The position numbers and the translations under genes are program-made. From Conidiobolus incongruus B7586 (lineage: Eukaryota > Entomophthoromycota > Entomophthoromycetes > Entomophthorales > Conidiobolaceae): 20,391 bases of DNA. Each line of letters begins with the position of its first letter. The first letter of the stretch is position 1. Shown one piece after another: positions 9,272-19,393 of this stretch. The notes under the pieces were generated by a model that saw only the letters and a list, made by a program, of their open reading frames with translations, ran no database searches and was not told the DNA's origin. The stretch lies in the NCBI GenBank assembly GCA_000697335.1, contig JNEM01011894.1, positions 1 to 20,391 of the forward strand, given 5' to 3'.

Positions 9272-11668
9272 CACCAATAATTTATAGATTTTCAATAGTA
9301 TTAAACTAAAACCAAATTTATAATTTGAAGATTAATTAATATTCTCAAAAATTTATTTCATTCAATTTGATTTTTAATTTTAATATTAACAAAGAATAAA
9401 AAAATATAACAAAACCAATGGAGGAATAATGATTATATATATTTATATATATTATAATTCCAGTTAATTTGTTAATGGTTCAAGTGAAAATTTGGGTAGA
9501 TTTGTAAAGTTAAATTTTGGGTGGTAAATTTAAATAGTTATGTGAAAATATGGAAATGGATTATTATAGGAAATTAGTGATATTGGGATAACAAGTGTTC
9601 CAAAGCGTGGAAAGAGTGACCATTATAGTATCATTATATCTATTTATACTCAAACAAAATTTATAAAATCTAAGTTCTCATTAATCAAATAAATTGGAAT
9701 GGTTTAAATTAATATATAGAACTAGCGTCATTAATATTAAGAGTTTAAGAATTGTACAATTGTTATTGGTGCTTTTCTAGTTGGAAGTTCTTATCACTAC
9801 ATATTAATCAAATATATAACTTCTAGATCTCGAATTATTTATTTTTCAATATATTTACAATTTATTCCCAGATGAAATTGTAACAATATTCGGCATGATT
9901 CTATAAACCGAGAGTTTTTAAGCAATAATTAATACCATTCTGGGTGATAGGTTTCAAATATTTAATATTGCTTAATTGATAATAAATATATGAAATAGTT
10001 TTAGTATTAAATATTATCAAATCATATTTACTACTCAAATATAATATTATCCTAGATTGGATTATCATTTTAGCATAATTTTATTAGAAAATAAACCTAG
10101 ATATTTAGCGACAAACTAATTAGAAATTCACTATTTTATTTCCAGCTTTTATTAAATCTGATATCCATTAATAAAACGTTGAGTATTTGAAATAATAATG
10201 AGATAATATCAGGATGAACTAATAAAGAGAAAAAAAATTCCAAATCAAGTAACTTTCAAAAAAGATAAACTTATAGAATGATTTGATCATTGCATTAACC
10301 TCAATTAATACAGATTAAGTAAAATATTAAATAGATTTTACAATTATTAATTGAAGCTGATACAATAAGTTATGTAGGTAATAAGCCTTAGAAATCAGTG
10401 GAAGGCCACTATTGTTTGTTTTAGTCTCTTTAATTCTTAAATAGATTATCTATCTTTCAAATTTTAGTTTGCGTATGTGGTATCAAAAGAAGTGAGAATT
10501 GATCCAAATTATCTTCAAATATTGTCAATGGATGAAAATACAAATTTAATAAAATTAGTACATAAATTCTCTAGGGTTTTGATTTAGATTTTGAGAAACA
10601 TCATAATTCAATAAATTTTGATTCAATTGGTGAGTTTTTAATATATAAGTGGATTGGTTGGGGAATCTTAATCTAATTCTTGGGGGAATTTTTTTCGCGT
10701 AGCACTCTTCCTGAATTTACTAGTTTCTCAATTGTTTTAACGTGGTTATGAAATTTTGTTAGTGGAATGAGATATCGATTAATTAAAAGTTATATAATTT
10801 GGATAATAATTTAACTATACATATGATTCAATTTGTTAAGTTTGACTATCATATCTAGAAATATTTATATTAAAACATATTTGTGAGAATATTATTCAGA
10901 GTGTGATTATTAGATAAGCCAAGATCGATCAAAATTTATAAATAACTTCATTTTATTTAAGAACAATATTACGAATATAATTGATCAGCACAAATGAGTC
11001 AATTCATTCAAATATGTAATCAAATAATAATAAATTATTACATAATATAGTTACAAATAAAAACGAGTTAAGTACTCTAAAAATATTTCAATTCTCACAA
11101 ATGAACCGCAATCCAAATTCATTTAATCTTAATTCATCTTAGTTCAAACCCCTAGTCAATTCAGTGACCTATATTCTTGAATATTCACTAAAAAGTGTTT
11201 TATAGATTGTGAGCTTTAATTTTTAGACACAAAATGTTTTTAACGATAAATTTGAAAATTTAATTAGGTCTCTAATAAACTTAATCTGTACCAAAATTAC
11301 TATTTTCAAAATACAGAGTTGCGTAATAAATTCATTAAAAGAATAGTGAGTAAACCAATGTAATGACATCATTCAACTCTCATCATGCAGCAAATTACTT
11401 GAATAATTAATGGATACTAATAATCTCAAATATTAGATTAGCATTTGATATTTAATTATAAAATGATTAAGGGTAAAATTTCATAAATATTATATTAATT
11501 TGATAAAATAGTGATAACAATATTGAAAAGTTCGAGTAACTATGTTAAAATGACTCTAAACTGGTAAATCTAGATCAAATACTAAAACTAAATAATATTG
11601 ATAGAATTGTTGGATTAAAGTGCTTAATATTACAGTCAAATATTTATTAATCAAATAATGAGGGTTAG
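9272..11668. other. 2.4-kb AT-rich gap, no gene seen
   Basis: The left end must contain the Rho promoter (minus strand), but no distinctive element could be picked out beyond AT runs near 9430-9455. A small GC clamp hairpin (AGTGG-AAGG-CCACT) lies near 10398-10411. A TTTCGCG string, like the boxes upstream of SLD2, occurs at about 10693-10699. No open frame, tRNA or recognisable repeat was found. Confidence 0.5.
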
Positions 11669-13345
11669 TTACTTTCGGTTGAAATAAGGTTTTGAGAATC
11701 GGGAGGATCGATTGGGTACCTTGGATCGGTATCTTGAATTTCTGATATTTAATTTCACAAAGTTTTCACTCACTAGATCCTTTTTTGTGAGGCTAGTGGT
11801 TCTGGTGGATCGGGTTGATTTATTTGATCTGATACTAGGTATGGTATTGTTTGATAATTCAGGCTTTAAAGTTACGCCTTGGTCGCCTTCATCTGGTAGT
11901 TCTTGTGTTGATGGCTGTGAATTCATATCATCCTCCCAATCGTGATATGGCTCAATTTCTAAGGAACAATCTCGTTGTTCATAAATATCTGCACTCAGCT
12001 GGGATCTGAGAGATTTTGTGGATGCGTGATAACCTGGCATCACATGTAAGAGAGGGTGGCGGGGCGCTAGGGGCTCAGTCAAGGTAATTGAAGGGTTATG
12101 GAGCTCAATTTTTAGCTCATCTTCGATATTAGGAAAGTATTTATTCATCAAGTTTTGAGTAGTGGTTAACCATTGGTCCAAGTGATTTTCAGAGGTTGAT
12201 GATGATTGACTGAGATAATTATCTACATAGTATGGTGAGGTAGTATAAATTTTGCTCAGTGGATGATCTTCAGGGATGACACTGCACTGTGATGAAGGTA
12301 TTTCAATATCCCAAATATCCGAAGTTGGAATGTCTGAAATAGCGTCAGCAGCTTGAGAGAGTTTTTCAGGTTCAGCTGGAGTTAACATCTGAGTATTAGA
12401 AGATTCAGAGCTTTGTGATGGATTGTCGCTTGTAGGAGAGAGACTTGGAAGTTTTGTCTCAACTATAAAGATATGAATAATCAGTTAAAATATAAGTAAA
12501 AAGTTATTACCTTCAGATGCTTTAGGAGGCCCAATTATTTTAATACCACTGGATAAACTGATATTGGAAATATTGGCCGTAAGATTATCAATCCTTGAAG
12601 TATTTAGTAAAGAGATATCCAAGGATGATATATTTGGTGCGATTGCTGACATATTGGATGTATTGAATATAGATTGGTTAATACCGGTTGCAAAGCTCTG
12701 GTTCATAAAAGAAGATTGGTTGATAGCGGAAGGATGATTTAGTTCATAAGACTTGACTTTCTTGGACAAGCTTTGGTAGGATTGATACATGGCTTTTACC
12801 TTAGGAAGCTGATCGATATCTTTATGAGATGGTTTTTTGCCCATCTTCTCCAAAAACTTCATCTCCCACTTCTTAATAGCCTTCAAAGTAGTCTTCAGCT
12901 TTAATTTTAGCTGTTCATACTCAGATAATTGCTCGGGATTCCTTTCTCTCTCAATCTGGTTCAACTTCTGTCGCTTGACTTCTAATATTGTTTCTCTATT
13001 TTTAACCCATTCCGGATTAGAAAATTTCTCTCTAATATTTTTCACTTTACTCAAAGCTGTAAACGTCGTCACATTATAAGGTTGCCAATCGATTTTTGAT
13101 CTGATATTATAATAAGCTGTACGATATTCTTCAGCTGTTGACTTGCCCCAAATAATATTATGTAATTTTGATACACTTGTATTCGTATCTTTAGTAGTAT
13201 GAGCTTCTGTAGGCGTTTCAAAACAAAAAGAAACTTCCGATGGTTCCTTAATTATCACAGAATTTTCTTGTAATTGAGAAGATGAGGAAGAAACGTGGGG
13301 TAAATGATTTGCCACTTGAATGTCTTGATTAAATTTATCGTCCAT
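11669..13345 (-). CDS. SLD2: SLD2/DRC1-like DNA replication initiation factor (two exons)
   Basis: In yeast, Sld2 is phosphorylated by CDK, binds Dpb11 and helps load GINS and Pol epsilon at origins; the metazoan counterpart is the N-terminus of RecQL4. Exons 12511-13345 and 11669-12462 (minus strand) join across a 48-nt intron to 542 residues. The family motif is at residues 150-195: LKTTLKAIKKWEMKFLEKMG, KPSHKDI, and a YQSYQSLSKK helix. Residues 270-278 (IIGPPKASE) resemble the conserved GPTPQ motif. Residues 512-523 (NFVKLNIRNSRY) match the C-terminal NYVRLN-type basic motif shared with RecQL4. Ser/Thr-Pro sites lie at about T44, S287, T306 and S354, in a disordered Ser/Asn-rich middle with an NQSxF repeat (208-227). 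The motif usually lies near the N-terminus; here about 150 residues precede it, including WGKSTAEEYRTAYYNI and a predicted coiled region. No helicase domain follows. Confidence 0.85.
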
Positions 13346-14046
13346 ACTATTATATATTTGTAGTATATTAATAATTTAAATTAGCATTTAATAATTGATT
13401 TAATGAATTTATAATTGAATCAAGTATTACGCGAAAACTAACCTAAATTTATTTTTGCGAAAGTTTATGGGATTCAATGTATTAGGAGAATTAGGATCTA
13501 ATATTTGTAATAATATTAGAAATTATTAATTATTAAAATATCCTTTGTATAGCTATAAACTTAAATTTTTAATGATTGTATTAATACATTGATAAATTTC
13601 AACTCTTTATTATCTCTTAAAAAGCCCATTATAGAACTAAAATTAACTTTTATATCAGTTCTATGTTCTTATTTTAATCATTAAGAAATATGATAAATAA
13701 TATTGAGGATAATAGTAAAATACATCGATTCAATTCACGAAAATATTTTTCAATTAACATAAAATACTATTAATTAGAATGGTTTAGGGTTAATGATCAG
13801 TTAAAATAATAGTTAAAAATAATAATGTATAGAGTTGAATAAAATTAAATTAAAATAAGTTTGAAAATATGAGTAAATTAAAAATGTAATAAACTTAGAT
13901 TAATTGAGAATAAAGTTCAAGAAAATTATATAGATAATGAAAAGAGGAAAGTTAAAATTTAACAAAAAAACAGTAAAATTTGAATTGAAAAAACCGGTAG
14001 AGCAGATAGAACTAGGTTAAATTGATATTTCCATTCACCTCATTAG
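13346..14046. other. Gap between SLD2 and tRNA-Glu
   Basis: The left part is the SLD2 promoter (minus strand) with the two GCGAAA boxes listed separately. The remainder is AT-rich without a visible gene. The right end borders the internal-promoter tRNA-Glu gene. Confidence 0.55.
13429..13463. promoter_or_regulatory. Two GCGAAA (SCB/E2F-like) boxes upstream of SLD2
   Basis: ACGCGAAAAC at 13429-13438 contains CGCGAAA, an exact fit to the yeast SBF consensus CRCGAAA. A second TGCGAAAG lies at 13456-13463, 26 bp away. Both are in the same orientation, about 85-120 nt upstream of the SLD2 start at 13345. CpG is rare in this AT-rich gap. SBF, MBF and E2F switch on replication genes at G1/S, so the location makes biological sense. 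Caveat: the same ACGCGAAA string also occurs on the minus strand near 10693-10700, away from any assigned start. Confidence 0.45.
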
Positions 14047-14118
14047 TCCGATATGGTCCAGTGGCTAGGATTTCTCGCTCTCACCGAGACGGCCAGGGTT
14101 CGATTCCCTGTATCGGAG
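14047..14118 (+). tRNA. tRNA-Glu (anticodon CTC)
   Basis: The cloverleaf is intact. The acceptor stem TCCGATA/TATCGGA is perfect. The D arm is GTCC/GGAT. The anticodon arm is TCTCG-CTCTCAC-CGAGA with CTC at 34-36, reading GAG codons. The T arm is CAGGG-TTCGATT-CCCTG, and the discriminator is G. The internal A box (TGGTCCAGTGGCTAGG) and B box (GGTTCGATTCC) are canonical. There is no intron. It converges with the SER2 gene, whose stop codon lies about 120 nt to the right. Confidence 0.97.
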
Positions 14119-14129
14119 ATTTCACAATA

Positions 14130-14137
14130 TTTTTTTT
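14130..14137 (+). terminator. Pol III terminator of tRNA-Glu
   Basis: An uninterrupted run of eight T residues lies 11 nt past the end of the tRNA, followed closely by a second T run. This is the usual RNA polymerase III stop signal. Confidence 0.85.
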
Positions 14138-14237
14138 ATAATTTTTTTAATTTCATTTGAATATATATTTTATATTTCAATATTGTATAATATTTGTCTA
14201 TGATTATATAATTATTTATTAAAATATTTGAGAAAAA

Positions 14238-15384
14238 TTATTCAAGTAACAAATTAATATCAACTTGCGATAATCCCCATAAGAATAAAATATCTGAGAT
14301 GAAAGGCTGATTTAAACGTACTTTAATCTAATATAAAATATATTAATAAATTATTTTTAATAAAATATAAATCAATTACCTCCTGTTGAACTTTAGGCTT
14401 GGCGTTAAAGGCAATACCCAAACCAGCTAACTTCAACATTGGAATATCGTTAGCACCGTCTCCAACTACGACAACCTTTTCAAACCTTGTATTATAGAGT
14501 TGAGTTAATTCTCTAACCAATTGCTCTTTTCTCTCAGGAGTAATAATGTCATTGATCACTCTTCCAGTTAATGTGTTAGTATTAGGATCCACTTCAAGCT
14601 AGTAATGATATTTAATTTTAGTAGATTAATATAATTAATGTATTTACTTCATTAGCAAAGAAGTGATCTAATTCTAATTCATTTTTGACATGCTCGGCTA
14701 AGGGTAAAAATCCTCCTAGTCATTTGTTTTAACCATAAGAATATCTCTAATTTTGAGATGTGATTACCTGATATGACTGCTGTTTTAATTCCCAAATTTT
14801 TGAGTACTTTGCACAATTGTTTGACTCCTTTGGTGAAGGTAATCCTCTGCTTAACTTGATCAAAAATCTCCGTAGACTGTCCTCGCAATAATGCCACTCT
14901 CTCAATTAAGGAACTCTTGAAATTTAACTCACCGTTCATGGCTCTTTCAGTAATCAACTAAATTTCAAAAGTTATTCTCATATAAAATATATGATAATGT
15001 GATATTATATGATTAAATTACCTTAACTTGATCCTGACAGCCAGCCAACTCAGCCATAATATCGATAACTTCCTCGTTGATCAAAGTACTGTCCATATCG
15101 AAAACCACCAAATCCTTATACCTTCTGAACACGTTGTCTACCTGCAAAATACAATTAACGCCCTTATTTTCACTACTGAAGCCGTAAAGTAAGTCATTAA
15201 GTTTGAGGTATTCATTCTCAATTAAGATACTTAAAAAACGCAATTCCAATACGCGTTTACCCAAATTAGTTTCAGTTAATGAAATATTAAAATTATATAA
15301 AATTAATTTCAAATTATTCACAATTTGTAAATCTATCTCTTTTTCAAATATTAAAGTAATGGTATAAGCTTTTAATCCACTCAT
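14238..15384 (-). CDS. SER2: Phosphoserine phosphatase (five exons)
   Basis: It catalyses the last step of serine synthesis from 3-phosphoglycerate: phosphoserine to serine and phosphate, in the cytosol. Exons on the minus strand are 15022-15384, 14768-14957, 14648-14715, 14380-14598 and 14238-14327. They join to 309 residues, the same length as yeast Ser2, with introns of 64, 52, 49 and 52 nt. It is a HAD-superfamily enzyme with all motifs present: nucleophile Asp96 and Asp98 in VFDMDSTL, Ser184 in ISGG (split by intron 2), Lys231 in TPERK, and GDGANDIPM (253-261), which binds Mg. The capping region lies between motifs I and II. The N-terminal ~90 residues match the extra domain of fungal Ser2. 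The last exon ends QVDINLLLE; reading into intron 4 would give a false C-terminus. An (AT)8 run sits just upstream of the start. Confidence 0.97.
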
Positions 15385-15395
15385 TATTTTAATTG

Positions 15396-15411
15396 ATATA
15401 TATATATATAT
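15396..15411. repeat. (AT)8 microsatellite
   Basis: Sixteen bases of perfect AT dinucleotide repeat lie 12-27 nt upstream of the SER2 start codon. It is a candidate length-variable site within the leader or core promoter. Confidence 0.8.
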
Positions 15412-16991
15412 TTCAGTGACTTTAATTCTTTTTTTTCCAAATTAAATTCTAAATGAATTTTATAAAAATTTATTACATTTGTGGGTCTTCATCAATTAAT
15501 TTATAAATGTAACAAAAAGTGAATTAAAAAGGGATAAATTTGGATAATTTCATATTTAATTAGTAACAATTATTTCGAATACCGTTGATAGCCAATCAAT
15601 TGTAGCTAGTTCTCGTATTGGTAGTGTTTGGGGCTTTAAATTTTCAACTATTAAACACGATAATAAATGTTCACACTAATCAAACTTGAGATTATTTTCA
15701 ATTATTATTTAAGATAATTTGATCAAATTTTTACCATTATTAAATTATTATTATTATTGTTATTATTTAATACTACAAAATATATTAATTATAAATATTA
15801 CATTTTTACTATTGTTTGTTTTACCTTGATTATTAAAATTATCACATTGACAAGTATTGAATTGACTATCATTTATCATACAAATTACACTTATATCTTT
15901 CTCATTAGGCAAATTGACCTATTTTCAAATTATACAATATTCTATAAATATTATAATATTATAACATTAAAATATCATAATTACTTGATAAACGAAGGAT
16001 AGAGAATCCCTGTTAATTAATTTGATAACTAATTAAAATAAATATATACATCAAGAATTCATTCACTAATAAATTCAAACATATTTACTTGAATTATTAT
16101 CAATCAATTTCAATCCCCATTTAATAAATTGAATGGGAAATAGACTTAATAATTGAGTTATAATATCTTCTGTAACTATAACCAATTTAATATCAATATC
16201 AATATATATCAAAATTATTTGAATAATATTTGAATTGAATTACTTTGTCCTTGAATTTTAATTTCTTGTAAGATTTTATTTAATAAATTAAATTTTTGTG
16301 AACGATTTTCCATTGATTTAATATTTGTTTTATTTATGGAATTGTTGTACTTGATTTTGGACTTTTATGACATATTAACAATTAAATATTATTATGGGAG
16401 CAAATCAACCTAATTTCAACTAATTTGATACTAATGGTTTATATGATATATTTTTGACTTTAAACTATAATTTAGTAATATGTTCAAGTATTTTAGTCTA
16501 GTTGATATAAATTTCAACTTACTTTGATATATTTTTTCACTGAATTTCTCTTCAAAGGAGCTATTTTTAATAATATTATTTGTTGTATCATGATACACAT
16601 ATTTAACGCGAGAATAAAATATACCAAGTAAATTATATTATTATATAATATCACAATTGGAAATATAATTCATAAAATATAGAGCATATGTATAAATATT
16701 AATAATATTTTAATGAAATACTTTTATTTTCTAGAAAAAAATCTCTTCTAAATATGAATGAATATTTCACAAAAATACCTTGATAATCAAAATATTTTTT
16801 AAAAAATTATCATTGTGTAAATCAATTACTATTTAAAATCATCTTTATTTAAATAAATTGAATAAATTGTAAGTTTTATATAAATATATTTTTTGATAGA
16901 TATTTTCGGGAATTATTTGGATAATTTATGTGTATTACAGTTAATCTTAAGTGTAATTGACAAAATGCTAAATGTGATTAAAAGCAATGAT

Positions 16992-17023
16992 GTACATGAT
17001 ATACATGATATACATGATATACA
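16992..17023. repeat. 9-bp tandem repeat (ATACATGAT), about 3.5 copies
   Basis: GTACATGAT is followed by two perfect ATACATGAT units and a partial ATACA. It is short and in AT-rich DNA, most likely slippage. Confidence 0.8.
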
Positions 17024-17884
17024 GTATATTCGATTTAAAAAATTTATTAAAAATAGAAGGCTTAACTATATATTAATAATAAAATAAATGCTGAAATAGT
17101 TTAATTAAATATAATAACTAATTTCAAAGATAGCAGTATATTTATAATCAAAGTCAAAACAAGTTTTTTATTAATTTTCTCAAATTTTACTAATAACAAC
17201 AATAATGTTAAAATGAAATGATTAAAGATAATCATCAATTTAATTGATAACACATATAAATTTAATTAAATTCGCAAATCTTTAACTAATCAATTTTTAT
17301 AATATTTACTAATATTTTGATTATAAATTTTAATAAATTTTAAGAATAAAATAATATATTAATAAAATATAGGTATATCATATTAATAATATATTTATTA
17401 TAAAACAAAATTACAATTCTACAGATATTAAAATACTATTCAGATTAACTGAATTGCAAACCTACATTTATTATTTCATGCAAATAGAAAATTTAATTTT
17501 AATTTCAATGGAATTAATTGATTGACGTATCTTGTCCTCATTAAATCAGCAATTAGATTATGATTGTGTACAATTATAATAATGATATAATTTTAATTAA
17601 CGATTACGATTCCTTAAGTATACCATCATTGAATATATTTATATTATAATGATTATTCTATTAATTCAATTTTTTAGTTGTTGATATTAGTTAACCATTA
17701 TTGCTTAAAATTTTAGAAGAATAAAGTCAGTTAGATAAAATATATTCAAATATTCATTATTTATGACAAATTTAATTATTACTAATATAATCATATTAGA
17801 AATATAGACAACTATTTTTAATATAAATATTGGTGTTTATTGTGTTTATGTTATTGATTGGATTGTAGGTTGAAATTGCCAAGC

Positions 17885-18208
17885 TTATTGTTGACCACCA
17901 GCGCCATTGAATGGTACAGCACCTGGTTGACCAGCCAAAGGTCCTGGACCTTGTCCCCATGGGGCAGGAGCATAAGGATTCCATCCATAAGAGTTGTAGG
18001 CTCCTTCGTCAATGTTAATTTGAGTGTCCTTTTGTTTAGGAGAGAGAAGACTCCAATCTTTAAGACTGACTGAGGCCAAAGGACGAGGACGGAAATTACC
18101 AAAGTATCCAGGGTTGTAGGCAGCGGCTCCTGCACCTCCAAAAAGATCACCAATCAAAGGAGAAGCAGATAACATAGAAACAAGAGTAGCGAAGATAACA
18201 GATTTCAT
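17885..18208 (-). CDS. Small predicted secreted protein, Gly/Pro/Ala-rich, cysteine-free
   Basis: It is a single-exon protein of 107 residues. The first ~16 residues (MKSVIFATLVSMLSAS) form a typical signal peptide: a lysine, a hydrophobic core, then small residues for cleavage. The mature part has GDLFGGAGAAAYNPGYFGNF, a central INIDEGAYNSYGWNPYAP stretch, and a low-complexity tail rich in G, P, A and Q (WGQGPGPLAGQPGAVPF). There is no cysteine, so it differs from the usual disulphide-rich secreted fungal proteins. I recognise no family. Exported to the wall or medium is the inference. Support that it is a real gene: higher G+C than its flanks, a TATA box about 60 nt upstream, and a decayed duplicate with the same layout to its right (19060-19393). 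Confidence 0.72.
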   Translation of the reverse strand: MKSVIFATLVSMLSASPLIGDLFGGAGAAAYNPGYFGNFRPRPLASVSLKDWSLLSPKQKDTQINIDEGAYNSYGWNPYAPAPWGQGPGPLAGQPGAVPFNGAGGQQ

Positions 18209-19059
18209 TTTAGTCTTAAAGTTGAATCAATAAATTAATGATATTGACTATACACTTAGCTACATCAGTTTATATATTAAAAAATATTAAGAGTCATCAC
18301 TTTCATGCCATATTAATAGACTTGTGATAGCTCAATATCATCATGAAACCTTGAATATCATTTTAATATTAGTGACTATTAGTTTATGCATTTTCTGTAA
18401 ATTTCACCACATCAAAATTATTAATAAATTTTTTAAAATTTTAAATTCCACTCAAAAAAATACTATATAATTTTCATTAAATTCAATAATATTTAAAATT
18501 ATAATCTAAAATATAATTATTTATAAATTTCATTTCAATTAACAGCCTAATGAATATGTATTAGTGAATATTGTTTTTGATATTTTATAATTGCTCAAGG
18601 TATTAATATTTAATGATGACAATTGATTTATTTTCAGTTTAATATAAGTTTGCATGATAGATTGTAGATTATAATGTTAATCAAATTAAATGCAAATACA
18701 ATGATATTAAAATTATACAACTTTTATCTGTGGATATTTAGTAATTCAAAGTTATTAATACCTATATTCACAATTTTCTGATTCAACCTATTGATTATCG
18801 GAAATATGCATTAATGTTTTGATCATTATTTTTCTTATTTATTTATATTTGCTATAATATTTATAATTCATTACTCAATATGAATATTACTTCTCAATTA
18901 AAGCATTTTTTGTTAGCACTTTATATCAAAAATTTTGTTCATTAATATTTAAAGTCATATATTGTATATAAAATTTTTAAAATTTAAAATGGTTGTATAA
19001 AGGTTTATTTTATTTCAAAATTACTATTTACTTTAAAAATGATTACTATTATAGAAATC
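18209..19059. other. Gap between the secreted-protein gene and its decayed copy
   Basis: The left end is the promoter of the secreted-protein gene. The rest is AT-rich with no visible gene. Confidence 0.5.
18269..18277 (-). promoter_or_regulatory. TATA box of the secreted-protein gene
   Basis: The minus strand reads ATATATAAACTG about 62 nt upstream of the start at 18208. The decayed copy has TTTATATATATACTGG at nearly the same distance from its own start, so the duplication appears to have included the core promoter. This makes the element more credible than an isolated TATA string in AT-rich DNA. Confidence 0.5.
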
Positions 19060-19393
19060 TTAGATGTTATGGAAACCTTGAAGTCTATCACCAAAAACTA
19101 CTTGAGGCTTGTCCCGATAGATTTGATGTTTAAGGATTCTATCCATATAAGTTATAGGCTCCTTCGTCAATGCTAATTTGGTTTTCTCTTTGTTCGGATA
19201 AAGATACTCTAGTCTCCTAGATTTAGAGAAATAATGGGCGAGGATTACTGAAATATCCATTTCCACCATATCTTCATGTAGAGCCAAAAAATCCAATGAA
19301 AAGCCTTCTATTAAGTCCTGGAGTTTTCTCCACGTCAGTTAAAGCAGTTGACAATGTAGAGAAAAATGTAACGAAGTTAATAGCTGATTTCAT
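19060..19393 (-). pseudogene. Decayed tandem copy of the small secreted-protein gene
   Basis: On the minus strand, an ATG at 19393 opens MKSAINFVTFFSTLSTALTD, parallel to the signal peptide of the gene at 17885-18208. Further on, a short piece (YFSNPRPL) parallels YFGNFRPRPL, and SIDEGAYNLYG parallels NIDEGAYNSYG. The 41-bp segment 19131-19171 differs from 17973-18013 at only four positions. The frame carries several in-frame stops, including one about 39 codons in and one at the tryptophan after the conserved GAYN-YG block. The Gly/Pro tail is no longer recognisable. The open frame at 19060-19296 lies in a different phase and is not a real protein. It is a tandem duplicate that has lost function. 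Confidence 0.78.

Larger units (their letters stand above)
15385..17884. other. 2.5-kb AT-rich gap, no gene seen
   Basis: The left end holds the SER2 promoter region (minus strand), with an (AT)8 run at 15396-15411. Short open frames, for example near 15757-16002 and 16893-17087, encode only I/Y/N/L-rich peptides expected of AT-rich noise. A 9-bp minisatellite at 16992-17023 is listed separately. No RNA gene was recognised. Confidence 0.55.

Noticed and set aside
9853-9903. Second F-box-like peptide (LFPDEIVTIFGMIL)
   Set aside because: Only about a dozen residues fit, nothing F-box-like follows, and such strings are expected by chance in several kilobases of AT-rich DNA.
14592-14957. Separate small genes corresponding to single exons of the phosphatase
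   Set aside because: The HAD motifs, phase and length of 309 residues show that these are exons of one SER2 gene joined through 49-64 nt introns.
15757-16002. Open frame of about 81 codons with hydrophobic, membrane-like composition
   Set aside because: It starts at TTG and is made almost wholly of I, Y, T, L and N, as any AT-rich frame would be. No family features were seen.
16893-17087. Small open frame containing repeated HDI residues
   Set aside because: The repeat is simply the translation of the 9-bp minisatellite. There is no ATG at the frame start and no coding-like composition.
17851-18153. Alternative minus-strand frames over the secreted-protein gene
   Set aside because: They have no signal peptide and unlikely composition. 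The frame opening MKSVIF is the one paralleled in the decayed copy, including the MKS start and the DEGAYN block.
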